From NCBI RefSeq assembly GCF_012272695.1, contig NZ_CP050902.1:3968001-4032000 (forward strand): a DNA stretch of 64,000 bases, given 5' to 3'. The notes below the pieces were generated by a model. The model worked only from the letters and a program-made list of their open reading frames with translations. It made no database searches and was not told the DNA's origin. Positions within the stretch are counted from its first letter, which is position 1, and each line of letters begins with the position of its first letter. The stretch comes from Nocardioides sp. JQ2195. Its GTDB lineage: Bacteria > Actinomycetota > Actinomycetes > Propionibacteriales > Nocardioidaceae. Position numbers and translations under genes: made by a program. Below, in pieces: positions 53,671 through 62,252 of the stretch.

Positions 53671-55008
53671 TCAGGGACTGTTGGTCGGTGGCGACCCAGT
53701 TGATGGTCGTTGGAAGCACCCGTTGTCGGAGGTTGGTCGGTCTTCTGGTGTGACGTCGATGCTGCCGGTGTTGTCGCGGTAGTAGCGGCGGCCGGCGGGC
53801 GAGCACCAGAGGTAGGCGCCGGGTTCGATGATGGTGTAGGTCCAACCCTGGTGGGTCTTCATGCGGTGGTGGCGTCGGCACAGGGCTGCGACGTTGCATT
53901 CGCACGAAGCGCCTCCCTCGTGGAACGGGATGGTGTGGTCGTGGTCGCAGCGCTTCGCGGTGCGTGTGCAGAACGGGAACACACAGGTGTGGTCACGGGC
54001 ATCGATGCGGTGCTTGAGCCGATCGGGGAGTTCGTATTGTTCGACGTTCTCGTGGTCGGCCAGGTCGATGACCGGGGTGACGGTGAGATGGGTGTCTTCA
54101 CGACCCGCCCAGTCACGGATCTGCTGGACCAGGAGCGGGATACGGCCATTCTCGAACCGGCCGGTGATGGCGGTTCCGTCGATCGCGGCTTGTGAGAGGT
54201 GGACGACGAGCGTCATCTTCTTGCTCGGACGACGCCCCGGGGTCATCGTGTCGTTGATCAGGTCGAGGGCTGCAGCAGGGTCGGCGAGGATGCCGATGGC
54301 CATCGCGCGTCGCACGTCGTGGGACTCGGGAACGCCGAGGTCACCGAGGATCTTCGAGATCCGGTTGATGGCGTCGTTGAAGTCGAGCACATCCTTCATG
54401 TCGCCATCGATGCGCATGTGGGCGATGCCGGTGTGGGAGAAGTTCGTGTCGAGGTCGACTCGTCGCTTGTCGAGCTCTTCGAGTTGTTGTTGCTCGCGTT
54501 GTTCGGGGTAGAGGACCAACATGGCTTCGTCGATGAGGCGTTCGATGGTGATCAGCCCGACCTTGTGGGCGATGGGTGCGACGTGTTCATCGACGTGGGC
54601 GGCGACGTCGTCGGGATGGCCGATGGTCATCGCAGCGATCCGGCGAGCGCGCCAGGCGGTGATTTCTCCATTCGCCAGGCGTGCCCAGACCAGTGGCAGG
54701 CGATGACGCAGCTCCATCGACTCGTGGATCAGCCGGTCGCCGGCCTCGTGGGACAGTCCGATGGCCAACGCGAACTCTGCACCAGCGTCGTAGGCCATCT
54801 GGGGCAGGGTCTGCACCCGGAACTCGTCGACCTGGACGACCTCGAAGGCACCCGTGTCGTGAGGGCCGCTGACGGGGTGGGTGGCCGCCCATTCGGTGGC
54901 TCGGAGCAGGATCAGCCGTTCGGCGTCGTCGGAGACCTGACGCATCGCCCGGGCATCTTCGAGCACCTCGGCGACGGTCGAGGAGGCGGGTGCGAAGGTG
55001 CTGGACAT
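53671..55008 (-). CDS. DUF222 domain HNH endonuclease (13E12-repeat family), intact
   Basis: 445 residues. The DUF222 region (~35-330) includes FALAIGLSHEAGDRLIHESMELRHRLPLVWARLANGEI. The HNH domain (CVFPFCTRTAKRCDHDHTIPFHEGGASCECNVAALCRRHHRMKTHQGW) has two Cys pairs for zinc and the central D-H-D-H. The family is multi-copy and mobile-like in mycobacteria and nocardioforms. A LexA box lies 15 bases before the ATG, so it is likely DNA-damage induced. Confidence 0.9.
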   Translation of the reverse strand: MSSTFAPASSTVAEVLEDARAMRQVSDDAERLILLRATEWAATHPVSGPHDTGAFEVVQVDEFRVQTLPQMAYDAGAEFALAIGLSHEAGDRLIHESMELRHRLPLVWARLANGEITAWRARRIAAMTIGHPDDVAAHVDEHVAPIAHKVGLITIERLIDEAMLVLYPEQREQQQLEELDKRRVDLDTNFSHTGIAHMRIDGDMKDVLDFNDAINRISKILGDLGVPESHDVRRAMAIGILADPAAALDLINDTMTPGRRPSKKMTLVVHLSQAAIDGTAITGRFENGRIPLLVQQIRDWAGREDTHLTVTPVIDLADHENVEQYELPDRLKHRIDARDHTCVFPFCTRTAKRCDHDHTIPFHEGGASCECNVAALCRRHHRMKTHQGWTYTIIEPGAYLWCSPAGRRYYRDNTGSIDVTPEDRPTSDNGCFQRPSTGSPPTNSP

Positions 55009-55022
55009 GGTCAGATTTTACT

Positions 55023-55038
55023 TCGAACGGACGTTCGA
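55023..55038 (-). promoter_or_regulatory. LexA (SOS) box before the DUF222/HNH gene
   Basis: TCGAACGGACGTTCGA matches the actinobacterial SOS box TCGAAC-N4-GTTCGA at all 12 fixed positions and lies 15 bases before the start codon. Confidence 0.85.
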
Positions 55039-55076
55039 CGACAAGGGGTTCGGGTGATCTGTGGAGAAGTATTTCC

Positions 55077-55140
55077 GCAGGTCAGAGGCACTTTCGACCC
55101 GGTTTTCGTCCACAGGGTTGTGTCGTTGCAGGTCAGAGGC
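55077..55140. repeat. 13-bp direct repeat GCAGGTCAGAGGC
   Basis: Identical copies at 55077-55089 and 55128-55140, in the 276-bp gap between the DUF222 and phosphotransferase genes. No gene was found in the gap. It could be the scar of a local duplication or insertion. Confidence 0.4.
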
Positions 55141-55284
55141 CGCAGGTTTGCCTGGGCTTTGGCTGGCTCGGCATCTCGAGCGCGCTGGCTCGCTCCGGAA
55201 GGATTCTCGATGGCCCTGCCGCCACCGCGCGTTGCCCCCTGAAACTCGGTTGAGATCGAGGTCGGCGACGCCAACGATGGGCGG

Positions 55285-56205
55285 GTGGAAGACGCCAATG
55301 ACGACGTCGCCCCCGATGCCAGCCTGGTTGCGCGGTTGTTGCGTGAACAGTTCCCGGAGCTCGCGGGCAAGGACGTGCAGCCCAGCCGGGCCTCGGGCAG
55401 CAGCAACTGGGTCTTCCGCGTCGGGGACGAGCACGCCGTACGACTGCCCCGGTCGGACGCCTACGTCGACGACCTGCTGAAGGAAGCAGAGTTCCTCCCC
55501 CTTCTCGCGCCGCACCTCAGCACACCCGTGCCCGACGTTCGCTTCATGGCGGAACGGTCCTCACTGTTCCCGCGGCCGTGGACCGTCGTGTCCTGGGTCC
55601 CGGGCGAGACCCCGGAGCAGCTCGACCCGGCCGCGCAGGCGCGTGCAGCGCTGGGTCTGGGTCGGTTCGTGGGCCGCCTGCACGCGGCGGACACGTGGGA
55701 GTTGCCCGCCGGGGCGGCGCGGTGGGGATATCGGGCGGGCGAACCGGTGACGGACGTGATCGATGGTTGGGCCACCAGTGCAGCCCGCGAGCTGAAGGAC
55801 CTCTTCGACCCACGCCGGGTGGCGGAGGCCTGGCGGCGGATCCGCGACGTCCCGCCTGCACCCGGACCTGCGTGCTGGGTGCACACGGATCTGTCGGCCG
55901 AGAACCTGCTGACCTCCGCCGAGGGGGAACTGGTCGGGGTGGTGGACTTCGGTGGCTTGGGCATCGGCGACCCCGCCGTCGACCTCCTCTATGCCTGGAG
56001 CCTGTTCGATGCGCCGGCTCGAGAGGTTCTCCGCACCGAGTCCGGTGCCGACGAGGCCACGTGGCTGCGAGCGCGAGCGTGGGCGTTCGTCGGGCCGGGC
56101 CTGCTGACGCTTGCGGACTATCGCGACTCCATGCCCGCTCGCACGGCTCGGCTCACCACGATGGTGGAGGCCGTGGCCGACGAGGTCGGCGTTGCCCTGC
56201 GCTAG
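55285..56205 (+). CDS. Aminoglycoside phosphotransferase-family kinase
   Basis: 306 residues from a GTG. SGSSNWVFRVGDEHAVRLPRS is the nucleotide loop, WVHTDLSAENLL the catalytic loop (His-x-Asp-x4-Asn), and VVDFGGLGIGDPAVDLLYAW the Mg-binding DFG-like loop. Family members phosphorylate antibiotics, choline or macrolides. The N-terminus resembles many actinobacterial APH-like genes of unknown substrate. Confidence 0.82.
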   Translation: MEDANDDVAPDASLVARLLREQFPELAGKDVQPSRASGSSNWVFRVGDEHAVRLPRSDAYVDDLLKEAEFLPLLAPHLSTPVPDVRFMAERSSLFPRPWTVVSWVPGETPEQLDPAAQARAALGLGRFVGRLHAADTWELPAGAARWGYRAGEPVTDVIDGWATSAARELKDLFDPRRVAEAWRRIRDVPPAPGPACWVHTDLSAENLLTSAEGELVGVVDFGGLGIGDPAVDLLYAWSLFDAPAREVLRTESGADEATWLRARAWAFVGPGLLTLADYRDSMPARTARLTTMVEAVADEVGVALR

Positions 56206-56324
56206 GGATGGGCGCGAAGGAGATGGCCGGGCCGCGCGTCTTGACGAATGGCCACGCCCTGCAGCTCGGTGAGCGTCATCCGGTGGTCGAGCAGAACGTG
56301 GTCAAGGCGGATGTCGATGGCCAT
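56202..56324 (-). pseudogene. Truncated XRE regulator of the DUF2975 pair
   Basis: MAIDIRLDHVLLDHRMTLTEL is the usual opening of the small XRE protein that follows DUF2975 genes. After that the helix-turn-helix core is missing. The sequence resumes in another frame with residues like FVKTRGPAISF, similar to the ILKxGRAxAIRF helix. A deletion plus frame change has removed the DNA-binding helix. Confidence 0.55.
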
Positions 56325-56847
56325 CAGACCGTGAACCTCTGGTCGTTCTGCAGACGCACACCTCGCCTGAAGACTCCCGCCAGCAGCAGTAGCAGGGCGC
56401 CGAAGACATCCGCGTGAGCTCCGGGCCGCCCGGTTCCATCGATCCCAGCTGCAGGCCACACCCTGATCGCCGGCCACGAGGAAGCTGTAGTCCCAAGCCT
56501 TGGGGCTGAGGAACAACCACAGGAACGGCTCCAGCAGCTCCCACAAGATCAGGGTGAGGCCCATGACTCGCAGTCGGCGTACGACCTGGTCGGTGAATGG
56601 TGCGTCATGGGAGACGGCACGCAGCAGCAACCAGAGCTGCGAGAGCAGGAAGGCAAGGACGAGCAGGCTGAGCACCGTCATTGTGTAGAGGGAGGCAATG
56701 AGGGGGTTCCAGCCCGGGGCGGCGTCGAGGAACAGGCGACCGTCTAGGTCGGCCGACACCGAGTGTCATGACGACGGAGGCCGCGAGCACGGACCAGCTG
56801 GCCAGCCTGAAGGCATGGGAGGTGCCGACCGTGGACTGGACTGGCAC
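56324..56847 (-). pseudogene. DUF2975 membrane protein broken by frameshifts
   Basis: Three frames together rebuild the four-helix DUF2975 protein: FRLASWSVLAASVVMTLG (helix 1), then GWNPLIASLYTMTVLSLLVLAFLL to AWDYSFLVAGDQGVA (helices 2-3), then FGALLLLLAGVFRRGVRLQNDQRFTV (helix 4 and tail) ending in TGA at 56324. The breaks lie near 56757 and 56445. The stop overlaps the XRE remnant's ATG, as in intact pairs. Confidence 0.65.
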
Positions 56848-56891
56848 ACGTGGCTCAAGGGGCAATGACCCCCATGCCATAGTCATCTGTC

Positions 56892-58085
56892 GTGACCACC
56901 GACCGACCCGCGCTGCCCGGAGAGATCAAGGTCCTGATCGCCGCGGCCTTCGTGATCGCGGTCGGCTTCGGACTGGTCTCGCCGGTGCTGCCGGCGTACG
57001 CACGGTCCTTCGACGTCGGTGTCGCCGCCGCCTCGGTCGTGGTCTCGGCCTTCGCGTTCTTCCGACTGCTGTTCGCCCCCGCCGGCGGCGCCCTCACCAC
57101 CCGTCTGGGTGAACGCCCGGTCTATCTCACCGGGCTGTTGATCGTGGCGGCCTCGTCGCTGGCGACCGCGTTCGCCCAGTCCTACACGCAGCTGCTGATC
57201 TATCGGGGGCTCGGCGGCATCGGCTCGACCATGTTTACCGTCTCGGCGATGTCCCTGCTCGTGCGGATGGCGCCGCCGTCAGCCCGCGGGCGGGTCTCCT
57301 CCGCCTACGCCAGCTCGTTCCTGCTCGGCGGCATGCTCGGCCCGGTGCTCGGCGGTCTGCTCGCCGAGTTCGGCCTGCGCGTCCCCTTCATCGTGTACGC
57401 CGCCGCGCTGGTCGTGGCCGCGACCGTGGTCGGCGTACGGCTATCCGGGGCGTCCCTGCGCGACCGTGCGCAGGCCTCCACCGCGCCACCGATGCGGGTG
57501 CGTGAGGCGATGCACCATCCGGCATACCGCGCGGCGCTCGCGTCGGCCTTCGCCAACGGGTGGTGCAACTTCGGGGTCCGCGTCGCGGTCCTGCCCCAGC
57601 TCGCCGTCGCGTTGTACGACGCGCCCTGGGTGGCGGGCGTGGTGCTCGCCCTCGCCGCGGTCGGTACGGCGGTCACGCTGCAAGTGGCCGGCCGACTCGT
57701 CGACGGACTCGGCCGACGTCCGGTCGTGATCAGCGGGCTGGTCGTCACCGCGATCGGACTCGGCCTGATCGGGCAGAGCGGGTCATTGGCCGTGCTGTTG
57801 GTCCTGTCGGTGCTCTCCGGCGTGGGTTCGGGGCTGGTCAACCCGGGCCAGCAGGCCACGGTGGCCGACGTGATCGGCAACGACCGCAGTGGTGGCACGG
57901 TGCTGTCGACCTTCCAGATGTTCCAGGACGGCGGGGCGATCCTGGGTCCGGTGCTGATCGGCCTGATCGCTGACCGAGCCGGGTTCGACTGGGCGTTCGC
58001 GGCCACCGGTGCCCTGGCACTGGTGGCGGTGCTGCCGTGGTTGTTCTCCCCGGAGACCCACCAGCGTGACGAGTCGCCGGCCTGA
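56892..58085 (+). CDS. MFS transporter
   Basis: 397 residues, 12 helices, GTG start. FGLVSPVLPAYARSFDVGVAAASVVVSAFAFFRLLFAPAGGALTTRLGERPVYL contains motif A. SAYASSFLLGGMLGPVLGGLLAEFG is motif C, found in drug:H+ antiporters. Substrate unknown. Divergent from the broken DUF2975 gene. Confidence 0.85.
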   Translation: MTTDRPALPGEIKVLIAAAFVIAVGFGLVSPVLPAYARSFDVGVAAASVVVSAFAFFRLLFAPAGGALTTRLGERPVYLTGLLIVAASSLATAFAQSYTQLLIYRGLGGIGSTMFTVSAMSLLVRMAPPSARGRVSSAYASSFLLGGMLGPVLGGLLAEFGLRVPFIVYAAALVVAATVVGVRLSGASLRDRAQASTAPPMRVREAMHHPAYRAALASAFANGWCNFGVRVAVLPQLAVALYDAPWVAGVVLALAAVGTAVTLQVAGRLVDGLGRRPVVISGLVVTAIGLGLIGQSGSLAVLLVLSVLSGVGSGLVNPGQQATVADVIGNDRSGGTVLSTFQMFQDGGAILGPVLIGLIADRAGFDWAFAATGALALVAVLPWLFSPETHQRDESPA

Positions 58086-58090
58086 TCCGG

Positions 58091-58303
58091 TCAGTCGATC
58101 TTCTCCAGGGCGTCGCCCTTGTGCATCGCGACATGGTCGGTCTTGTCGCTCTTGATCTCGTACTGAGGGTCGTCCGGCGAGCAACGTCTCGTATGACCCT
58201 TGTATTCGGTGTCGCTGGTGTGCTTCTTCGTGATGACACCGGAGACGTTGCCGGCCTCGGAATTCCAGCGGACGTGGTCGCCGACGGCGAAGTCCTTGCT
58301 CAT
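58091..58303 (-). CDS. HVA1-family (DUF2945) small protein
   Basis: 70 residues from MSKDFAVGD. FAVGDHVRWNSEAGNVSGVITKKHTSDTEYKGHTRRCSPDDPQYEIKSDKTDHVAMHKGDALEKI matches the hypervirulence-associated HVA1/TUDOR-like family along its whole length. An AGGAACC site precedes the ATG. Function unknown; such genes often respond to stress. 249 bp upstream to the next gene contain no gene that I can see. Confidence 0.85.
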   Translation of the reverse strand: MSKDFAVGDHVRWNSEAGNVSGVITKKHTSDTEYKGHTRRCSPDDPQYEIKSDKTDHVAMHKGDALEKID

Positions 58304-58552
58304 GAGGGTTCCTCTCATCGGGTTCGGGATTCCACCCTCCCTCAGGCTATGCCGGCGCCGCCACGTAGGCGGGGCTGTTCACCGCCCTACCGCACGCCCC
58401 ACCGCCCGGACACGCGGGCCCGGCGTCCAACGTGGGCCAAGAGGGTATGGCAGGACGCGAGACGATCAGGCATCCTCCAACGTGTCGATCGGTCAGCGAA
58501 GCGCTTCAACACGTACGCCCTGGTGACAGGCTGCATCCGTGCGCGACTGGCG

Positions 58553-59299
58553 TCAGTCCGTCAACCCAAGAACCCCAAGGAGGGCCGGTATGCGGCGCTC
58601 CAGCGCGGCGAACACGAGGCGATCGTCGACCTTGTCGTAGTGATGGGCAATGAGGTTACGCATCCGCGCCAGGGCTACCCAATCGACCGAGCCGTGGGCG
58701 TCTTTGAAGTCGCTGGGCAGCTTCTCGGCCACCGTGGCCACTTGGATGAGGATGTGGCGACCGCTGTTGCGAAGCACCCGGCCCTGTGGACTGTCGGCGA
58801 GGTAGGAGTCGAGGCCCAGCCCCACGGTGTAGGCGACAGCCTCAGTCAGCCCGTGCCCGGTGACAGCCCCCTGCACTCGCGCGTCAACCAAATCGACGTT
58901 GAAGGTGAGCAGGAGTTCCAGCTCGTGCTCCAGGCTCAGCAGGTCGACGATGTCGTGCGCATCGGAGAACTCCACCATCAAGTCGATGTCGGAGTCGCTG
59001 TGATCATCTCCGCGGGCCACCGATCCGAAGACCCGAGGCTCGGGCAGGCCGGCGCGTTCGAACAGCTCCCGGACCTGCTGACGCCGCGCTGCCAAGGCCA
59101 CCGACGGGCGTGTGGTCAGCGCCCGTTCCAAGCGGGCACGTGCCTGGGGCGAGGGATGGCGCCGTCCCGACTCGATGGCTGCGATCAGCGGTTGCTTGAC
59201 ACCTGATCGCTCGGCAAGATCTCGCTGCGACAACCCCAGGATCGCGCGACGCGCCCGCATGAAACTCGCGTAGTCGCCCCGCACGTCATCACTCACCAT
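58553..59299 (-). CDS. XRE-MNT-HEPN fusion: DNA-binding, nucleotidyltransferase antitoxin and HEPN toxin in one protein
   Basis: 248 residues. Residues ~12-62 are an XRE helix-turn-helix (LGLSQRDLAERSGVKQPLIAAIESGR). Residues ~70-145 are a minimal nucleotidyltransferase with GS-x10-D-x-D (G92 S93, D104, D106) and a third Asp in NVDLVD (D136), the MntA signature. Residues ~150-240 match HepT/DUF86 HEPN with R214-x4-H219-x-Y221 (RNLIAHHY). In known hepT-mntA modules toxin and antitoxin are separate genes and MntA AMPylates the Tyr of the RX4HXY motif. Here all key residues occur in one chain, with a start-codon palindrome for likely autoregulation. Confidence 0.85.
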   Translation of the reverse strand: MVSDDVRGDYASFMRARRAILGLSQRDLAERSGVKQPLIAAIESGRRHPSPQARARLERALTTRPSVALAARRQQVRELFERAGLPEPRVFGSVARGDDHSDSDIDLMVEFSDAHDIVDLLSLEHELELLLTFNVDLVDARVQGAVTGHGLTEAVAYTVGLGLDSYLADSPQGRVLRNSGRHILIQVATVAEKLPSDFKDAHGSVDWVALARMRNLIAHHYDKVDDRLVFAALERRIPALLGVLGLTD

Positions 59300-59310
59300 G
59301 ATCCAATGGT
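59295..59310. promoter_or_regulatory. Dyad over the start of the XRE-MNT-HEPN gene
   Basis: ACCAT-GATCCA-ATGGT, perfect 5-bp arms overlapping the ATG. Binding of the protein's own XRE domain here would block expression; inferred. Confidence 0.45.
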
Positions 59311-59343
59311 CACTCAGCGTGTTATCGCGATCCAGTGTGATGA

Positions 59344-59552
59344 CAGCCCTGTGCTCGCCTCGGCGCCAAGCGACGCCAAGTCCTCGCCCACCTCGTCTCC
59401 CTGACCCAGTCGATCGGCAGCGAGGTGATCACGCCGTACGGCTCACGACTGGACCTGCTGGCAATCGACGCCGATGGCAATTTCAATCTGTTGGAGCTCA
59501 AGCGCGACAAGACCCGCGCGAGGTCGTCGCCCAAGTGCTCGACTATGGCTCG
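59344..59552 (+). pseudogene. Relic of a PD-(D/E)XK nuclease-fold (DUF91-like) protein
   Basis: One frame gives KRRQVLAHLVSLTQSIGSEV, TPYGSRLDLLAIDADGN and NLLELKRDKT, and the next frame continues REVVAQVLDYGS. This joined sequence follows the pattern of a PD-(D/E)XK-type domain (RLDLLAID Asp, ELK Glu-x-Lys) linked to KRD-(T)-PREVVAQxLDYASW. One base is missing near 59518, and both ends are absent. It lies between the XRE-MNT-HEPN gene and the dnaB stop (10 bases away). Confidence 0.6.
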
Positions 59553-59561
59553 ACAGCAGTG

Positions 59562-62252
59562 TCAGTGAGCCATATCGACGAAGCGGCTGTAGTGGCCCTG
59601 GAACGCAACCGTGATGTCACGGGTCTGACCGTTACGGTGCTTGGCCACGATCAGGTCCGCTTCACCCGGGCGAGTGGATTCCTTTTCGTAGACATCCTCG
59701 CGGTGCAGCAGGATGACCATGTCCGCATCCTGCTCAAGGCTGTTGTGCAGCGCGATCCCTTCGGCCACGAAGTTGTGTACGCCGAGCACGGTGGCGTCGT
59801 ACACGGGCTGCTCGCCAAGTGACTTGATGGAAGCGATCGAGTCCCAGTAGACGTCGTTGGTCGCGAGCACTTCGAGGTCTGCGTCGTCCAGGATCCCGGC
59901 CACCTTGGAGAGTCGCTCCCGACTGGGTGCGTGCTTCCACATCGTCGATCCGCAGAACTGGGTGCCCATGGCCGACGCGAACTCACGGTGAGTCACCTGC
60001 TGTTCGGTCAGGAGTTCCCGGACTCTCCCCCACACCTCCACAGGAACTGTGTCGAGGTTGGTGTTGGAGCGAACGTCACGCAGCTTCTCGGCCAAGGCAT
60101 CGGCCTTCGCACCTCGCAATCCATGGACGCCGATCTCGTCGCAGAATCGGAGCTGGTTCTCCGCGCCGTACACGAAGAGGTGCCAGCCGTCCCGATATCC
60201 AGGCTTGCGCACCCGCTTCACCCGCGTGAAGACGTTGAACCGGCCCAGGAGACGTGCGAGGTCGTCGACCAGTCGGCGGCTGGTGGATGCGTAGTAGACA
60301 CGTCCCAGATTGTTCTTCGCGTCGTAGCCGATGGAGCCATCGGTCGCCCAGATGTGGCGCAGGAAGAGACCGACCTGCTCCTTCGGCAGACTGAAGACCC
60401 ACTCCGGGACGAACTTCTCATGGCTGCGCAGACCGAAGAGCGCATCCTCGTCGAGCCAAGCTGCAATCGGATTGCGGCGTCCCCGGGCAAGTCGATAGGG
60501 AGCAGGGAGGCGCAGCGTGGTCACGCGCGCAGTTTCGTAGTCATCACGGATCGGCGTGATGCCGAAGCGCCGAGACGCCGCGTCGCCCACGGCCTTGAGA
60601 TTCGCCTCGTCGATGCTGGCGTAGCGGATCGGCTGGCGCTTCACGAACGAGCCGTCACCGAGCATGTGGGCAAGCAGCACGATCTCGTCCTCGTCGCGAG
60701 GGGTGATCTGCAGCGGCGGCGGCACGTGACGAATCGCACCGACCCGCGCTCCCGGAGCCAACTCGCCGAGCGGCATCCACCCGTCGTACGTCAGGAGTGG
60801 GTGATTGGCGGTGGCCTTGACCGTGCGCCCGGAGGCGAGGGTGAGCTCGAAGACTTCCTTGGTGCCGCTCGGGAACGCGTGGGTCATCGTGCGCGGCACG
60901 AGCTTGAGGCGGTCGTCGAGTGCCCAGACTGGGATGTCCTTGGCGTCCGACTCCATCAGCTCACCGATGGTGACCTCCGCGTTGGTGTCGGCGCGCATGA
61001 TGCGGGTGTCAGCCGTGACGCACCCCGACTCCCGAAGGTCGGACATCATCGGGCGCTTGTCGGTGCGCTGCTCGGGACCACGGTTGAGCTGCGACAACGC
61101 GATGATCGGGAGCTCGAGCTCCTTGGCCAGGAGCTTGATCTGACGCGAGAACTCCGAGACCTCGAGCTGGCGGGACTCGACCTTCTTGCCCGAGCTCATC
61201 AGCTGCATGTAGTCGATCACGATCAGGCGCAGGTCGTGGTTCTGCTTGAGCCGCCGCGCCTTCGAGCGGATCTCCATCATCGTCATGTTCGGCGAGTCGT
61301 CGATGAACATCGGCGCCGAGGAGACCTCGCCCATCTTGCGCGCCAGCTTCGCCCAGTCGTCGTCGGTCATGTTGCCGTTGCGGATGTGGTTGAGCGGCAC
61401 CTTCGCCTCGGCCGAGAGCAGGCGCATGGTGATCTCGGAGCGGCCCATCTCGAGGCTGAAGAAGACGCTGGCAAGGCCGTTGTGGATCGACGCCGCGCGA
61501 CACAGGTCGAGAGCGAGGGTGCTCTTGCCCATGGCAGGACGCGCCGCGATGATGATCATCTGACCCTTGTGCAGACCGTTGGTCAGGTCGTCGAAGTCGG
61601 CGAACCCGGTGGGCACGCCATAGATGCCCTCCTCACGGTTTCCGATCGCCTCGATCTCGTCGAGGACACCTTCCATGATGTCGACCAGGGGCGCGTAGTC
61701 CTCCGACGAACGCTTGTCGGTGATCTTGTAGACCTCGGCCTGGGCGTTGTCGACCATGTGGTCGACCTGGCCCTCGCCGGCGTACCCCATCTGCACGATC
61801 TTGGTGCCGGCGTCGACCATGCGACGCAGGATCGCCTTCTCGCGGACGATCTCGGCGTAGTAACCCGCGTTGGCTGCGATCGGCACGTTGGCCGAGAGCG
61901 TGTGGAGGTAGGGTGCCCCGCCGATGCGTTGCAGCTCGCCCCGGCGCTGCAGCTCCGCAGCGACGGTGACCGGGTCGGCCGGCTCGCCGCGACCGAAGAG
62001 GTCGATGATCGCGTCGTGGATGATCTCGTGCGCCGGACGGTAGAAGTCGGTGCCTCGCATCACCTCGCTGACGTCGGCGATCGCGTCCTTGGAGAGCAGC
62101 ATCGAGCCGAGCACGCTCTGCTCGGCGGCGTTGTCCTGCGGAGGGGTGCGGTCGTTGGGTCCCCGCGGCGCCTCGCCCGGCTCGTACGACGAGGGGCCAT
62201 CGCCCCATTCCGGCTCCGGAGGCAGGTCATTCTGGTGATCAGTCATGCTCAT
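59562..62252 (-). CDS. dnaB: Replicative DNA helicase DnaB, intein-containing precursor
   Basis: 896 residues; mature helicase about 469. GGGGAG lies ~9 bases before the first ATG. The N-terminal domain (DNAAEQSVLGSMLLSKDAIADVSEVMRGTDFYRPAHEIIHDAI) binds DnaG. Walker A is ARPAMGKST (~237-245), Walker B LIVIDYMQLM (~343-352). The C-extein SLEQDADMVILLHREDVYEKES completes motif H4 and the arginine region. An intein interrupts DLRESG/SLEQDAD. It is divergent from a MATE gene, with DnaA-box-like sequences between them. Confidence 0.95.
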   Translation of the reverse strand: MSMTDHQNDLPPEPEWGDGPSSYEPGEAPRGPNDRTPPQDNAAEQSVLGSMLLSKDAIADVSEVMRGTDFYRPAHEIIHDAIIDLFGRGEPADPVTVAAELQRRGELQRIGGAPYLHTLSANVPIAANAGYYAEIVREKAILRRMVDAGTKIVQMGYAGEGQVDHMVDNAQAEVYKITDKRSSEDYAPLVDIMEGVLDEIEAIGNREEGIYGVPTGFADFDDLTNGLHKGQMIIIAARPAMGKSTLALDLCRAASIHNGLASVFFSLEMGRSEITMRLLSAEAKVPLNHIRNGNMTDDDWAKLARKMGEVSSAPMFIDDSPNMTMMEIRSKARRLKQNHDLRLIVIDYMQLMSSGKKVESRQLEVSEFSRQIKLLAKELELPIIALSQLNRGPEQRTDKRPMMSDLRESGCVTADTRIMRADTNAEVTIGELMESDAKDIPVWALDDRLKLVPRTMTHAFPSGTKEVFELTLASGRTVKATANHPLLTYDGWMPLGELAPGARVGAIRHVPPPLQITPRDEDEIVLLAHMLGDGSFVKRQPIRYASIDEANLKAVGDAASRRFGITPIRDDYETARVTTLRLPAPYRLARGRRNPIAAWLDEDALFGLRSHEKFVPEWVFSLPKEQVGLFLRHIWATDGSIGYDAKNNLGRVYYASTSRRLVDDLARLLGRFNVFTRVKRVRKPGYRDGWHLFVYGAENQLRFCDEIGVHGLRGAKADALAEKLRDVRSNTNLDTVPVEVWGRVRELLTEQQVTHREFASAMGTQFCGSTMWKHAPSRERLSKVAGILDDADLEVLATNDVYWDSIASIKSLGEQPVYDATVLGVHNFVAEGIALHNSLEQDADMVILLHREDVYEKESTRPGEADLIVAKHRNGQTRDITVAFQGHYSRFVDMAH
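59742..61022 (-). mobile_element. LAGLIDADG intein in DnaB
   Basis: 427 residues (411-837 of the precursor). It starts with Cys1 (CVTADTRIMRADTNAEVTIGELME), has block B TANHPLL (Thr-x2-His), two DOD homing-endonuclease motifs (LLAHMLGDGSF, LFLRHIWATDGSIG), and ends VHNFVAEGIALHN followed by Ser+1. All splicing residues are present and both DOD Asp residues (533, 638) are intact. Splicing joins DLRESG to SLEQDAD. Confidence 0.93.
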
